From contig REDV01000083.1 in NCBI GenBank assembly GCA_007695365.1, forward strand, positions 36,270 through 100,269: 64,000 nt of DNA, given 5' to 3'. Under the pieces are notes generated by a model, which saw only the letters and a program-made list of their open reading frames with translations, was not told the DNA's origin and ran no database searches. Below, piece by piece: positions 37,670 to 45,881 of this stretch. Numbering within the stretch: position 1 is the first letter of the stretch; every line of letters begins with the position of its first letter. Position numbers and translations under genes: made by a program. This DNA comes from Cryomorphaceae bacterium (lineage in GTDB: Bacteria > Bacteroidota > Bacteroidia > Flavobacteriales_D > SKUL01).

Positions 37670-38435
37670 GTTTCCAGTCGTTTAATTCATCCAGGTAATC
37701 ATGCGCTGTCATGTCGTACTGAACGGGAACAACGCTTACATAATTGTTTTCGAGGGCCCATACATCGGTGTCATCACCATCGTCGTGGTTGCGAAATTCG
37801 CCTGTCATCCAGAAGTAATCATCCCCATGTGGGTCGGTGCGGCGCTCAAAAGCATCGTCCCAAAAGGCATGGGCCTGCCGGCAAACACGAATGCCTTTCA
37901 GCTCTTCAAAAGGCACATTGGGGATATTCACATTCAAACAGGTATGGCTTTTTATGCCTTGACGGAGCGCATGGGCTACCACCTCGGCCACCACTTTTTT
38001 ACTGGCCTCAAAGTTGGCATCGCGCGAGTGATCGAGCAGTGAAAAGCCGATGGCGGGAATATCCTCCACCGCGCCTTCAACTGCCGCAGACATGGTACCT
38101 GAGTAGATCACGTTGATAGAATTGTTGGCTCCGTGATTAATACCCGAAACGATCAAATCGGGGCGCTGCTTCATGATGTGGTAAATGGCAATCTTCACGC
38201 AATCAACAGGAGTTCCTGTACAAGCATAGGCCTCCACGCCGTACATCGAGTCCATTTTCTGCAATCGCAAAATCCGCCCCACGGTAATGGCATGCCCCAT
38301 ACCGCTTTGGGGTTTATCGGGCGCCACCACCACCACTTTGCCGAAATTCTTCATTACCTCTATTAGCGATAAAATTCCGCGGGCGTAGATGCCGTCATCG
38401 TTGGTTACCAGAATGGTGGGCTGTGGTTTATCCAT
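37647..38435 (-). CDS. surE: 5'-nucleotidase SurE
   Basis: 262 residues from ATG 38435. L-V-T-N-D-D-G-I-Y-A (9-18) and I-V-S-G-I-N-H-G-A-N-N (near 94) are the metal and phosphate motifs. SurE dephosphorylates nucleoside monophosphates. An upstream extension of the frame to 38915 covers the divergent FTCD gene and is a shadow. Gene order surE-orf-lpxB-spoIID, all overlapping or within 10 bp, is an operon. Confidence 0.95.
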   Translation of the reverse strand: MDKPQPTILVTNDDGIYARGILSLIEVMKNFGKVVVVAPDKPQSGMGHAITVGRILRLQKMDSMYGVEAYACTGTPVDCVKIAIYHIMKQRPDLIVSGINHGANNSINVIYSGTMSAAVEGAVEDIPAIGFSLLDHSRDANFEASKKVVAEVVAHALRQGIKSHTCLNVNIPNVPFEELKGIRVCRQAHAFWDDAFERRTDPHGDDYFWMTGEFRNHDDGDDTDVWALENNYVSVVPVQYDMTAHDYLDELNDWKLEIPKAK

Positions 38436-38550
38436 TTTTTGCAGATTTGCCGCAAAGCTACGAATATCGGGCACAACCGGCGAGCTGAAACACTGCGCGG
38501 GGCCATGTCGGGAAAGCTTGTTAGTTTTGCCGAAAATCCCAACGAAAGTC

Positions 38551-40245
38551 ATGGAAAAAAGACTGCTCGAATGCGTGCCGAATATCAGCGAAGGGCGCGA
38601 TGCGCAAAAAATAAAAGCTGTAACTGACGTAATTGAAACCGTTGAAGGTGTGCAACTTCTGGATGTAGATCCCGGGGCAAGCACCAATCGCACGGTGATT
38701 ACCTTTGTGGGAGAGCCCGAGGCGGTGATTGAAGCCGCATTCAGAGTTATCAAGAAGGCTTCGGAAGTCATTGACATGTCGAAGCACAAAGGCGAACACC
38801 CGCGCTTTGGTGCCACCGATGTTTGTCCGCTGATTCCCATTTCGGGCATTACCATGGAAGAAACGGCAGAGCTGGCCCACAAGTTGGGTGAACGCGTAGG
38901 CAAAGAACTTGGCATCCCTGGCTACTACTACGAAAATGCAGCGACGCAACCCAAAAGAAAAAACCTCGCGTACTGCCGTCAGGGTGAATACGAAGGACTG
39001 GACAAACTCTCACAACCCGAATGGAAACCCGACTTCGGTCCGGCAGCGTTCAATGCTTCAGTTAAAAAGACCGGTGCCGTGGCAATCAGCGCACGCGACT
39101 TTCTGGTGGCTTACAACATCAACCTCAATACCACCTCTACCCGCAGAGCCAATGCCATTGCCTTTGACATACGCGAAGCTGGAAGAATCAAGCGAGAAGG
39201 TGACCCGCTCACCGGCAAAGTGGTAACCGACGAAAATGGTGAGCCAGTGCGTGAACCAGGAAAACTCAAAGCCGTAAAAGGAATCGGATGGTACATTGAT
39301 GAATACGGCATTGCCCAGCTTTCGCTCAACCTAACCAATATTTCCATCACTTCTGTACATGAGGCCTTTGAAGCCGCTTGCGAAAGTGCACAGGAGCGGG
39401 GTATTCGAGTAACAGGCAGTGAAATTGTGGGGCTTATACCCTTGAAAGCCATGCTCGATGCTGCCGATTACTTCCTGAAAAAGCAGGAGCGCTCGCTGGG
39501 AATTGACGAAAAGGAAAAAATCAAAATTGCTGTAAAATCGCTTGGATTGGACGATTTGGCCCCGTTCCATCCCGGGGAAAAAATCATCGAATATGTGATT
39601 GCCAGGAACGAGCCGCAACGACCGCTTGTAAACATGACCCTCACCGGGTTTGCCAACGAAACGGCGTCAGAATCCATGGCGCCCGGAGGAGGTTCGGTGG
39701 CGGCTTACGTTGGAGCCATAGGAGTTGCTCTGGGCACGATGGTGGCCAACCTTAGCAGCCATAAGCGCGGTTGGGATGAAAAATGGGAGCAGTTCTCGGA
39801 ATGGGCCGAAAAAGGCCAGTGCTTTAAGGATGAGTTGCTTTATCTGGTGGATGAAGACACCAACAGCTTCAATGGAATCATGGAGGCCTTCCGCATGCCC
39901 AAGGACAGTGAGGAAGAAAAGAAAGCCCGTCTGGAAGCCATTGACAAGGCCACCCGCTACGCCATTGAAATTCCTTTCAGGGTGATGAAAGTAGCCTTTG
40001 CATCCATGGAAGTAATGGAAGAAATGGCCAAAAACGGAAACCCCAACTCAGTAACCGATGCCGCTGTAGGCGCGCTCTGTGCCCGAACGGCCGTGATGGG
40101 AGCCTGGCTCAACGTGAAGGTGAATACTTTGGATTACAATGACAAAGCCTTTGTTGACCAAACCCTCAACGAGGCCGAAAGCCTTGTTCAGAAGGCACAG
40201 GAACTGGAAAAAGCCATTATTGACATCGCACATTCAAAACTTTAA
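38551..40245 (+). CDS. ftcD: Bifunctional glutamate formimidoyltransferase/formimidoyl-THF cyclodeaminase
   Basis: 564 residues from ATG 38551, chosen because M-E-K-R-L-L-E-C-V-P-N-I-S-E-G-R is the conserved N-terminus; earlier in-frame Met codons read through the surE promoter region. Residues 1-330 are the formiminotransferase (H-P-R-F-G-A-T-D-V-C-P-L near 90; Y-Y-Y-E-N-A near 126). Residues 350-560 are the cyclodeaminase (A-P-G-G-G-S-V-A-A-Y near 376). It transfers the formimino group of formiminoglutamate to tetrahydrofolate and cyclises it, releasing ammonia and giving 5,10-methenyl-THF. The two-domain fusion is normal in Bacteroidota. Confidence 0.95.
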   Translation: MEKRLLECVPNISEGRDAQKIKAVTDVIETVEGVQLLDVDPGASTNRTVITFVGEPEAVIEAAFRVIKKASEVIDMSKHKGEHPRFGATDVCPLIPISGITMEETAELAHKLGERVGKELGIPGYYYENAATQPKRKNLAYCRQGEYEGLDKLSQPEWKPDFGPAAFNASVKKTGAVAISARDFLVAYNINLNTTSTRRANAIAFDIREAGRIKREGDPLTGKVVTDENGEPVREPGKLKAVKGIGWYIDEYGIAQLSLNLTNISITSVHEAFEAACESAQERGIRVTGSEIVGLIPLKAMLDAADYFLKKQERSLGIDEKEKIKIAVKSLGLDDLAPFHPGEKIIEYVIARNEPQRPLVNMTLTGFANETASESMAPGGGSVAAYVGAIGVALGTMVANLSSHKRGWDEKWEQFSEWAEKGQCFKDELLYLVDEDTNSFNGIMEAFRMPKDSEEEKKARLEAIDKATRYAIEIPFRVMKVAFASMEVMEEMAKNGNPNSVTDAAVGALCARTAVMGAWLNVKVNTLDYNDKAFVDQTLNEAESLVQKAQELEKAIIDIAHSKL

Positions 40246-40305
40246 CGCCGGCTAACAACATTGGGCCCGCGCTTTGCGTACATTTCGTAGCAATTCAATT
40301 GCGAA

Positions 40306-42597
40306 ATGGCTGCGCGCATTACATACCGAAACAGGCTGGCGAGGGTACTTTACTTCTTTCCCTTTCAGTTGCTGTGGCTTCAGCTTAAAAAAAATCACTT
40401 ACTGCTTTTCTTTTGGTTGATACTTTTCGGCATTGCCACCAAAAACGTAGCGGTTAAGTTTGGCGTGCCCGACCTCATGCTTTACCCTGAATACCTTGGA
40501 GAGAGTGGCCCTACGGCGTTTTTTATCCTCGGGTTTTCGCTAGGTGGGTTCATCATGGCCTTCAACATTTACACCTACATTCTGCACGCCTTTCGCTTTC
40601 CTTTTCTGGCAACCATATCGCGGCCTTTTGCCAAGTTCTGCATCAACAATTTCATCATTCCATTTCTGTTTGTGGCAGTTTATATGCGCTACAGTATAGA
40701 CTATCAAATGCGCAATGAGTTTCTGGGTGGCTGGGAAATCACTATGAACATGGCAGCCTTTCTGGTGGGGCAAAGCTTTTTCATCATCATTGCCCTTTTC
40801 TATTTTTTCGGAACCAACAAAGACATCTACAAGCTCACCGGAAAAACCGAAGAGGAACTGCTCGCCATGCGCAAAAAGAAGATTCGCGAAAAACCTTCTG
40901 TTAGAAGCAAAAGCAAATGGTACCTCACGCGAAGCTTTAAGCGAGAGTGGCGGGTTGACACCTATCTCCGAACGCCCTTTTCCGTTTCATTGGCCCGCCC
41001 CAGCTACCATTACGACAAGGAAACCATACGTTCGGTTTTTGCCCAAAATCACATCAACGCTACCTTCTTTGAACTGGTGGTGATTGCTTCATTTCTTATC
41101 ATCGGGTCTTTCAGAGAAAACGAAATATTCGTTATACCGGCTATGGCCACTACTTTTTTGATGTTCACCATGTTTTTGATGCTGCTCAGCATTTTTATTT
41201 CATGGTTAAGGAGTTGGACCTTTACCATCCTGATTGTAGTTTTTCTGTTGGTGAATTACTCCTCTACCCGCTACGAATGGGCGCGCATCGAAAACCATGC
41301 CTACGGACTTAACTACGAGGTGGAGCCCGTTCCGTACAATCGCACTGTAATTGATTCACTTCGTAATGATGCTGCCAACCTTCAGAACGACATCAATCAC
41401 ACCATTGAATTACTGAATAATTGGCGACTTCGGAATATGGCCGGAACGACAGCACGAAACCGTAAACCCAAGCTTGTGCTTCTTAATACCAGTGGTGGTG
41501 GTTCGCGGGCAGCGATGTGGACCTACAGGGTGATGCAGTATCACGACAGTCTGCTCAATGGAGCGCTCATGCAACGGGCTGCGGTTATTACAGGTTCTTC
41601 GGGAGGAATGATAGGTGCGGCTTATGCGAGGCAATTGTACATGGACTATACAGAACAGGAAGAGCCCTATTACATGCACACCCAACACATGCGTGAAATA
41701 GGAAGTGACGTACTCAACCCTATCTTGTTTTCGCTTGCTACCAACGATTTTTTTATTCGCTATCAGCAGTTTGAATTGGAAGAAGGTCTGATTTACACCA
41801 AAGACCGCTCAACATCCTTCGAAAGGCAATTGAATCAGAATACAGGTGGACGTCTCAATAAAAAGCTACGCGATTATCGCGATGCTGAATTCAGGGGAGA
41901 AATTCCGATGATGATTTTTTCGCCTACCATCATTGACGACAGTCGCAGGCTGATGATTGGCGCGCAGCCACTCTCCTACCTGGTTCAGAACAAGCCGTTT
42001 GGCAAGATGAACCACAAGCCCATCACTGAGAATGTGGAATTCGGCCGCTTGTTCGCCGAACAGGGGGCAGACAACATTGGCTTTTTGTCGGTGCTGCGGA
42101 TGAACGCCACTTTTCCTTACGTGATGCCAAGTGTTAGCATGCCGTCGGAACCCAAGATTCAGGTGATGGATGCCGGGTTGCGCGATAACTTCGGGTTGCG
42201 AAATACACTGCAGTTTATGGCTGCCTTCAGAAACTGGATCAGCACCAATACCAGCGGGGTAGTCATTGTGCACATCCGCGACAAAGAAAAAGACTTTGAA
42301 ACCGAGCAACAGAGCGACCTTTCTATCATTCAAAGCCTGATTAACCCCCTGGGAAGCGTGTACGGCAACTTTACCAAGGTGCAGGATTACACGCATGACC
42401 AGATGCTTCAGTACACCAGCCTGTATTTTGACCACCCGGTAGATGTGGTAAGCTTTGAGCTTTTTTATGACACCGAGCAACCCATCAGCCTCAGTTGGCA
42501 CCTTACCTCTCTCGAAAAGAAAAACATCAAACGATCTGTACACCATCCAAAGAACGCGGAATCCACAAAGCGATTGCGCGCATTGCTCGCTCAGTAA
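40306..42597 (+). CDS. Polytopic membrane protein with patatin-like phospholipase domain
   Basis: 763 residues. The first 345 contain several membrane helices (about six to eight in two groups, 30-180 and 255-330). The C-terminal part is patatin-like: oxyanion loop N-T-S-G-G-G-S-R (near 395), nucleophile elbow G-S-S-G-G (near 430) and the dyad Asp in V-M-D-A-G-L-R (near 625). Patatins hydrolyse acyl chains from phospholipids. Start ATG 40306 follows a weak TACATTTC (40279-40286). It lies 39 bp before the Lnb gene, and the two probably share a lipid-related task (inference). Confidence 0.8.
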   Translation: MAARITYRNRLARVLYFFPFQLLWLQLKKNHLLLFFWLILFGIATKNVAVKFGVPDLMLYPEYLGESGPTAFFILGFSLGGFIMAFNIYTYILHAFRFPFLATISRPFAKFCINNFIIPFLFVAVYMRYSIDYQMRNEFLGGWEITMNMAAFLVGQSFFIIIALFYFFGTNKDIYKLTGKTEEELLAMRKKKIREKPSVRSKSKWYLTRSFKREWRVDTYLRTPFSVSLARPSYHYDKETIRSVFAQNHINATFFELVVIASFLIIGSFRENEIFVIPAMATTFLMFTMFLMLLSIFISWLRSWTFTILIVVFLLVNYSSTRYEWARIENHAYGLNYEVEPVPYNRTVIDSLRNDAANLQNDINHTIELLNNWRLRNMAGTTARNRKPKLVLLNTSGGGSRAAMWTYRVMQYHDSLLNGALMQRAAVITGSSGGMIGAAYARQLYMDYTEQEEPYYMHTQHMREIGSDVLNPILFSLATNDFFIRYQQFELEEGLIYTKDRSTSFERQLNQNTGGRLNKKLRDYRDAEFRGEIPMMIFSPTIIDDSRRLMIGAQPLSYLVQNKPFGKMNHKPITENVEFGRLFAEQGADNIGFLSVLRMNATFPYVMPSVSMPSEPKIQVMDAGLRDNFGLRNTLQFMAAFRNWISTNTSGVVIVHIRDKEKDFETEQQSDLSIIQSLINPLGSVYGNFTKVQDYTHDQMLQYTSLYFDHPVDVVSFELFYDTEQPISLSWHLTSLEKKNIKRSVHHPKNAESTKRLRALLAQ

Positions 42598-42604
42598 TAC
42601 AACC

Positions 42605-42632
42605 TTGCATAGCGCTTTTTTGAGTAATCTTG
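42605..42632 (+). promoter_or_regulatory. Putative promoter before the Lnb-type gene
   Basis: TTG at 42605-42607, 17 bases, then TAATCTTG at 42625-42632, one base from the Bacteroidota TAnnTTTG consensus. The leader before ATG 42637 would be very short, so it may instead act as a secondary promoter. Confidence 0.3.
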
Positions 42633-42636
42633 TGGC

Positions 42637-43809
42637 ATGAAGCGAAGCCTGATTCTATTGCTTGCCTTGCTGGGTTTTCAGTTTTTGCAAGCGCAATCCG
42701 AAACCCAACTGACCGAAGAATCGGTGATCAGTTTGCTTACCTGTGGCCCTGGTGATGAATTGTATTCAACATTCGGGCACAGTGCCATTCGGGTAAAGGA
42801 TCCGGCCTATGGCGACATCGTATTCAACTACGGAACCTTCTCGTTTGATCAACCCAATTTCTACCTCCGCTTTGCGCGTGGCCGGTTGCTTTACAGACTG
42901 TCCGTTGAGCCCTATAGCCATTTCCGCGAGTACTACGTGTACACCAACCGCTTTATCATTGAGCAGGAACTCAACCTGACTCTGGAACAACGACAACATT
43001 TGTACGAATTACTGGAAGAAAACTACCGTCCCGAAAACCGCGAGTACCCTTATCACTTCTTCTACGATAACTGCTCTACACGCATTCGCGACATTCTCGA
43101 AAAAGCCCTCGACAACAAGATTAATTTCAACTATCCAGAGGATGCAGGACAAAAAAGCTTCAGAATGATGACCGACGAGTACCTCATTCCGGGCAAGCAG
43201 TATTGGGGCGATTATGGTATTGACCTTTGTTTGGGGCTTCCTACCGACAATATTGCCACGCCTTACCAGGAGATGTTTCTTCCCGATTACCTGATGGAAC
43301 ATTTTGAGCGCGCTGAAATCGTGACCGAAGCCGGAAAAGTTCCTTTGGTCAGCAACACCCGCGAAGTGTTTATGACAGCGGCCCAGTTTGAAGGACCTTT
43401 TATTACGCCCGCCCGACTGAACTGGGCGCTTTTTGTGCTGGTGATGCTCTTTACCATTTTGCGCAAAACACCACTACGCTTTGGTGCCTTTGACTACGTG
43501 CTCTTTGGAATGATTGGTTTGCTGGGCGTGTCGCTCGCTCTTCTTTGGATTGCCACCGACCACACCGATGCCCGTTACAACATGAATCTCCTTTGGGCGC
43601 TTCCCACACACTTGCTGCTACTTCCGTTTTTCGGTAAAAAGCCACGCTTCAGAAAGGTATATTTTGGTGTTACAGCGATGATTGGGTTGCTGTTGCTGGT
43701 GATGTGGCCCGTGCTTCCGCAGGATTTACACTACGCCTGTGTACCGCTGGTGCTGTTGCTGTCGCTCAGAAGCTATTACCTTTACCGCGCACAACCCAAA
43801 ATTTCCTGA
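42637..43809 (+). CDS. Lnb-type (DUF4105) lipoprotein N-acyltransferase
   Basis: 390 residues. A signal peptide (1-20) precedes the DUF4105/Lnb N-terminal periplasmic domain: S-T-F-G-H-S-A-I-R (near 46-54) with the His, and F-F-Y-D-N-C-S-T-R-I-R-D (near 142-153) with the Cys, the pair expected of this papain-like fold. Five membrane helices follow (255-385). Bacteroidota Lnb adds the third acyl chain to outer-membrane lipoproteins, replacing Lnt. It fits many lipoproteins in the genome. It stands in an operon with patatin upstream and two RNA or translation genes downstream. Confidence 0.85.
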   Translation: MKRSLILLLALLGFQFLQAQSETQLTEESVISLLTCGPGDELYSTFGHSAIRVKDPAYGDIVFNYGTFSFDQPNFYLRFARGRLLYRLSVEPYSHFREYYVYTNRFIIEQELNLTLEQRQHLYELLEENYRPENREYPYHFFYDNCSTRIRDILEKALDNKINFNYPEDAGQKSFRMMTDEYLIPGKQYWGDYGIDLCLGLPTDNIATPYQEMFLPDYLMEHFERAEIVTEAGKVPLVSNTREVFMTAAQFEGPFITPARLNWALFVLVMLFTILRKTPLRFGAFDYVLFGMIGLLGVSLALLWIATDHTDARYNMNLLWALPTHLLLLPFFGKKPRFRKVYFGVTAMIGLLLLVMWPVLPQDLHYACVPLVLLLSLRSYYLYRAQPKIS

Positions 43810-43810
43810 A

Positions 43811-44149
43811 ATGGCCAAGCGCAGCAAGGGAGGCATGGTGTATTCCACCAACCCCGATTACGAGTACCAAGACGAGCACGACGATGATGTTGAAACTCCC
43901 CCTCCCGGCGAGCAGGACTTGCGCGTACACCTAGATAGAAAGCAGCGCGGCGGAAAAGTAGTTACGCTGATTCGAGGATTTGTGGGTGCTGAGAACGATT
44001 TGCAAGCCCTGGGCAAAATGCTCAAAAGCAAATGCGGTGTGGGAGGAAATACTAAAGACGGTGAAATACTGATTCAGGGCGATGTGCGTGACAAGGTCAT
44101 GAAAATACTCACCGACGCCGAGTATCGCGCTAAAAAAGCAGGAGGTTAG
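43811..44149 (+). CDS. SUI1/eIF1-like translation factor (YciH family)
   Basis: 112 residues from ATG 43811, one base after the Lnb-type stop; an upstream frame to 43739 is a shadow of that gene. The C-terminal 75 residues are the SUI1 fold: K-V-V-T-L-I-R-G-F (near 50-58), C-G-V-G-G-N-T-K-D-G-E-I-L-I-Q-G-D (near 76-92). The N-terminus is acidic and flexible. Bacterial YciH proteins affect start-codon choice in vitro. Confidence 0.88.
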   Translation: MAKRSKGGMVYSTNPDYEYQDEHDDDVETPPPGEQDLRVHLDRKQRGGKVVTLIRGFVGAENDLQALGKMLKSKCGVGGNTKDGEILIQGDVRDKVMKILTDAEYRAKKAGG

Positions 44150-44150
44150 G

Positions 44151-45317
44151 ATGTTACCCCAGAAATTTGATATCGTGGCCACTACCCTTCCGGGACTTGA
44201 GCCATTGCTACGCAGAGAGTTGCTGCACGAAGGTTTGTTTATTGCCCGTGAAGGGGTGCGCTCCTTTACCGTGATTGGCAACAAGGAAATCCTGTACCGT
44301 CTGAACCTGAAAAGCCGATTTGCGCTGCGGTTTCTGGTACCGGTATTGTCATTCCGGGCCACGCATCCTGATGAGCTGTACAAAAAAGTACGTCGCTTTG
44401 AGTGGGAGAAATTTTTCGGAACCGACGACACCTTTGCCATTGACTCGGTGGTTAACAGTGATATTTTCAGAAACAGCCGCTTTATTACCTATCGTTGCAA
44501 GGACGGTATTGTGGATCGTTTTGCACGCGATTTTGGCAAGCGCCCCGATGTGGACACTGAAAACCCTGTTTGTCGCATCCACCTTCACATTCGCGATGAG
44601 TTTGTAAACATCAGTCTGGACAGCAGCGGAAGCTCTTTGCACCTGCGCGGCTATCGCGAACAAAGTCACCCGGCTCCACTTAATGAGGTGCTTGCTGCCG
44701 GACTGGTAGCCATGAGCGGGTACACGGGACATGTGCCACTTGTTGACGGAATGTGTGGCTCCGGAACGCTGGCCATCGAAGCGGCCATGATGGCCTCTCA
44801 AACTGCACCCGGCCTGGTTCGGAAGAACTACGGTTTCATGTCGTGGTCAGACTTTGATCAGAAATTGTATTCGGGGATTCTCGGTGATTTGAAAAATGCG
44901 GTTGCCCCACCCACCCACCCCATCAAAGCCATCGATCGCAACGGCGCTTTCGTGAGAATGGCCCAGCAACACGCTGCCACTGCCGGAGTAGCAGATTTCA
45001 TTCAATTCGAACGCAATGATTTTCTGCGCTTTGAACCCGAATTACCCGAAGGCATCCTTCTTCTGAATCCACCCTATGGTAACCGTCTGGACGACGACAC
45101 CGAAGAGCTGTACGCCGCCATCGGCGCACGACTCAAACACCATTACGCCGGTTGGAAAGCGTGGATTATCAGCGCTAATCCTGAGGCCATGCACCAAATC
45201 GGCCTCAAACCTATGAAGAAGCACAAGCTCAAAAACGGCGCGTTGGACTGTGAGTACCGGGGTTATGAGTTGTTTGCCGGCAAACGGGCCGACAAAGTGC
45301 GCTCAAACGCCCAATAG
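44151..45317 (+). CDS. THUMP-domain RNA methyltransferase (RlmL/RlmKL N-terminal-like)
   Basis: 388 residues. An N-terminal ferredoxin-like/THUMP region (1-160) is followed by a class I methyltransferase with G-M-C-G-S-G-T-L-A-I-E-A (near 200) for SAM and the N-P-P-Y-G motif (near 304) that fits N2-guanine methylation. E. coli RlmKL has this plus a second domain, which is absent here, as usual in Bacteroidota. The likely target is 23S rRNA guanine. It overlaps the SUI1-like operon by position (1-bp gap) and converges on the FMN reductase with 15 bp overlap. Confidence 0.9.
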   Translation: MLPQKFDIVATTLPGLEPLLRRELLHEGLFIAREGVRSFTVIGNKEILYRLNLKSRFALRFLVPVLSFRATHPDELYKKVRRFEWEKFFGTDDTFAIDSVVNSDIFRNSRFITYRCKDGIVDRFARDFGKRPDVDTENPVCRIHLHIRDEFVNISLDSSGSSLHLRGYREQSHPAPLNEVLAAGLVAMSGYTGHVPLVDGMCGSGTLAIEAAMMASQTAPGLVRKNYGFMSWSDFDQKLYSGILGDLKNAVAPPTHPIKAIDRNGAFVRMAQQHAATAGVADFIQFERNDFLRFEPELPEGILLLNPPYGNRLDDDTEELYAAIGARLKHHYAGWKAWIISANPEAMHQIGLKPMKKHKLKNGALDCEYRGYELFAGKRADKVRSNAQ

Positions 45318-45827
45318 CTCCAGGGCAGTATCGAATACCATGCACTGGTCTTCATTGAATGCATACAGGCCGTTTTCCTCCTGAAAATCTGATTTGTATA
45401 AATTTAGCTCCACCACGGGGTTGGCTTTGAGCGCAATAAGGCTGTTGCGTAGCGAGGGCATGGCATGTTCACCTCGTGGGTGATGGGGCGTAAAGGTGAT
45501 GGGAAGCACGCGTTTGTTCATCCACTCACCCGATGATTTGAGCCATTCCATTCCATTTTTCAGCACCGCCGGAATGTTGTGCAGGTATTCAGGGGTGCAG
45601 ATGATGATGGCGTCTGCGTGGTTGCAGCCCTTTCGCCAGTTGACTACATGCTCGCTGAGAGGCCGCTCTTCGAGCGAAGGCTGGTATAGTGGCAGTTTTG
45701 TGAGGCAATCGTCCAAATGCCATTCACAGTACTTCTTGTAGTGATGAGCCAGGCTTTCTAGCAGTTTCCGGTTGCTGCTTGGCACTCCCGCCGAACCCGA
45801 TATGGCGTAGATTTTTTTAATGGGCAT
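45303..45827 (-). CDS. NADPH-dependent FMN reductase family protein
   Basis: 174 residues, flavodoxin-like fold. G-S-A-G-V-P-S-S-N-R-K-L (11-22) is the FMN phosphate loop and T-P-E-Y-L-H-N-I-P-A-V-L-K-N (near 78-91) the flavin-contact signature of YieF/ArsH-like enzymes. It reduces quinones or flavin substrates with NADPH. Two such residue groups are firmly present; the substrate is not known. Confidence 0.88.
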   Translation of the reverse strand: MPIKKIYAISGSAGVPSSNRKLLESLAHHYKKYCEWHLDDCLTKLPLYQPSLEERPLSEHVVNWRKGCNHADAIIICTPEYLHNIPAVLKNGMEWLKSSGEWMNKRVLPITFTPHHPRGEHAMPSLRNSLIALKANPVVELNLYKSDFQEENGLYAFNEDQCMVFDTALELLGV

Positions 45828-45881
45828 ATGATGTTGTAAATCTACTTTGAATCAAGATATGAAGCGATCTCTGGAAACCAA

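Noticed and set aside
38436..38915. N-terminal extension of the surE frame
   Set aside because: It lies over the divergent FTCD gene and has no SurE-like sequence; SurE begins at 38435.
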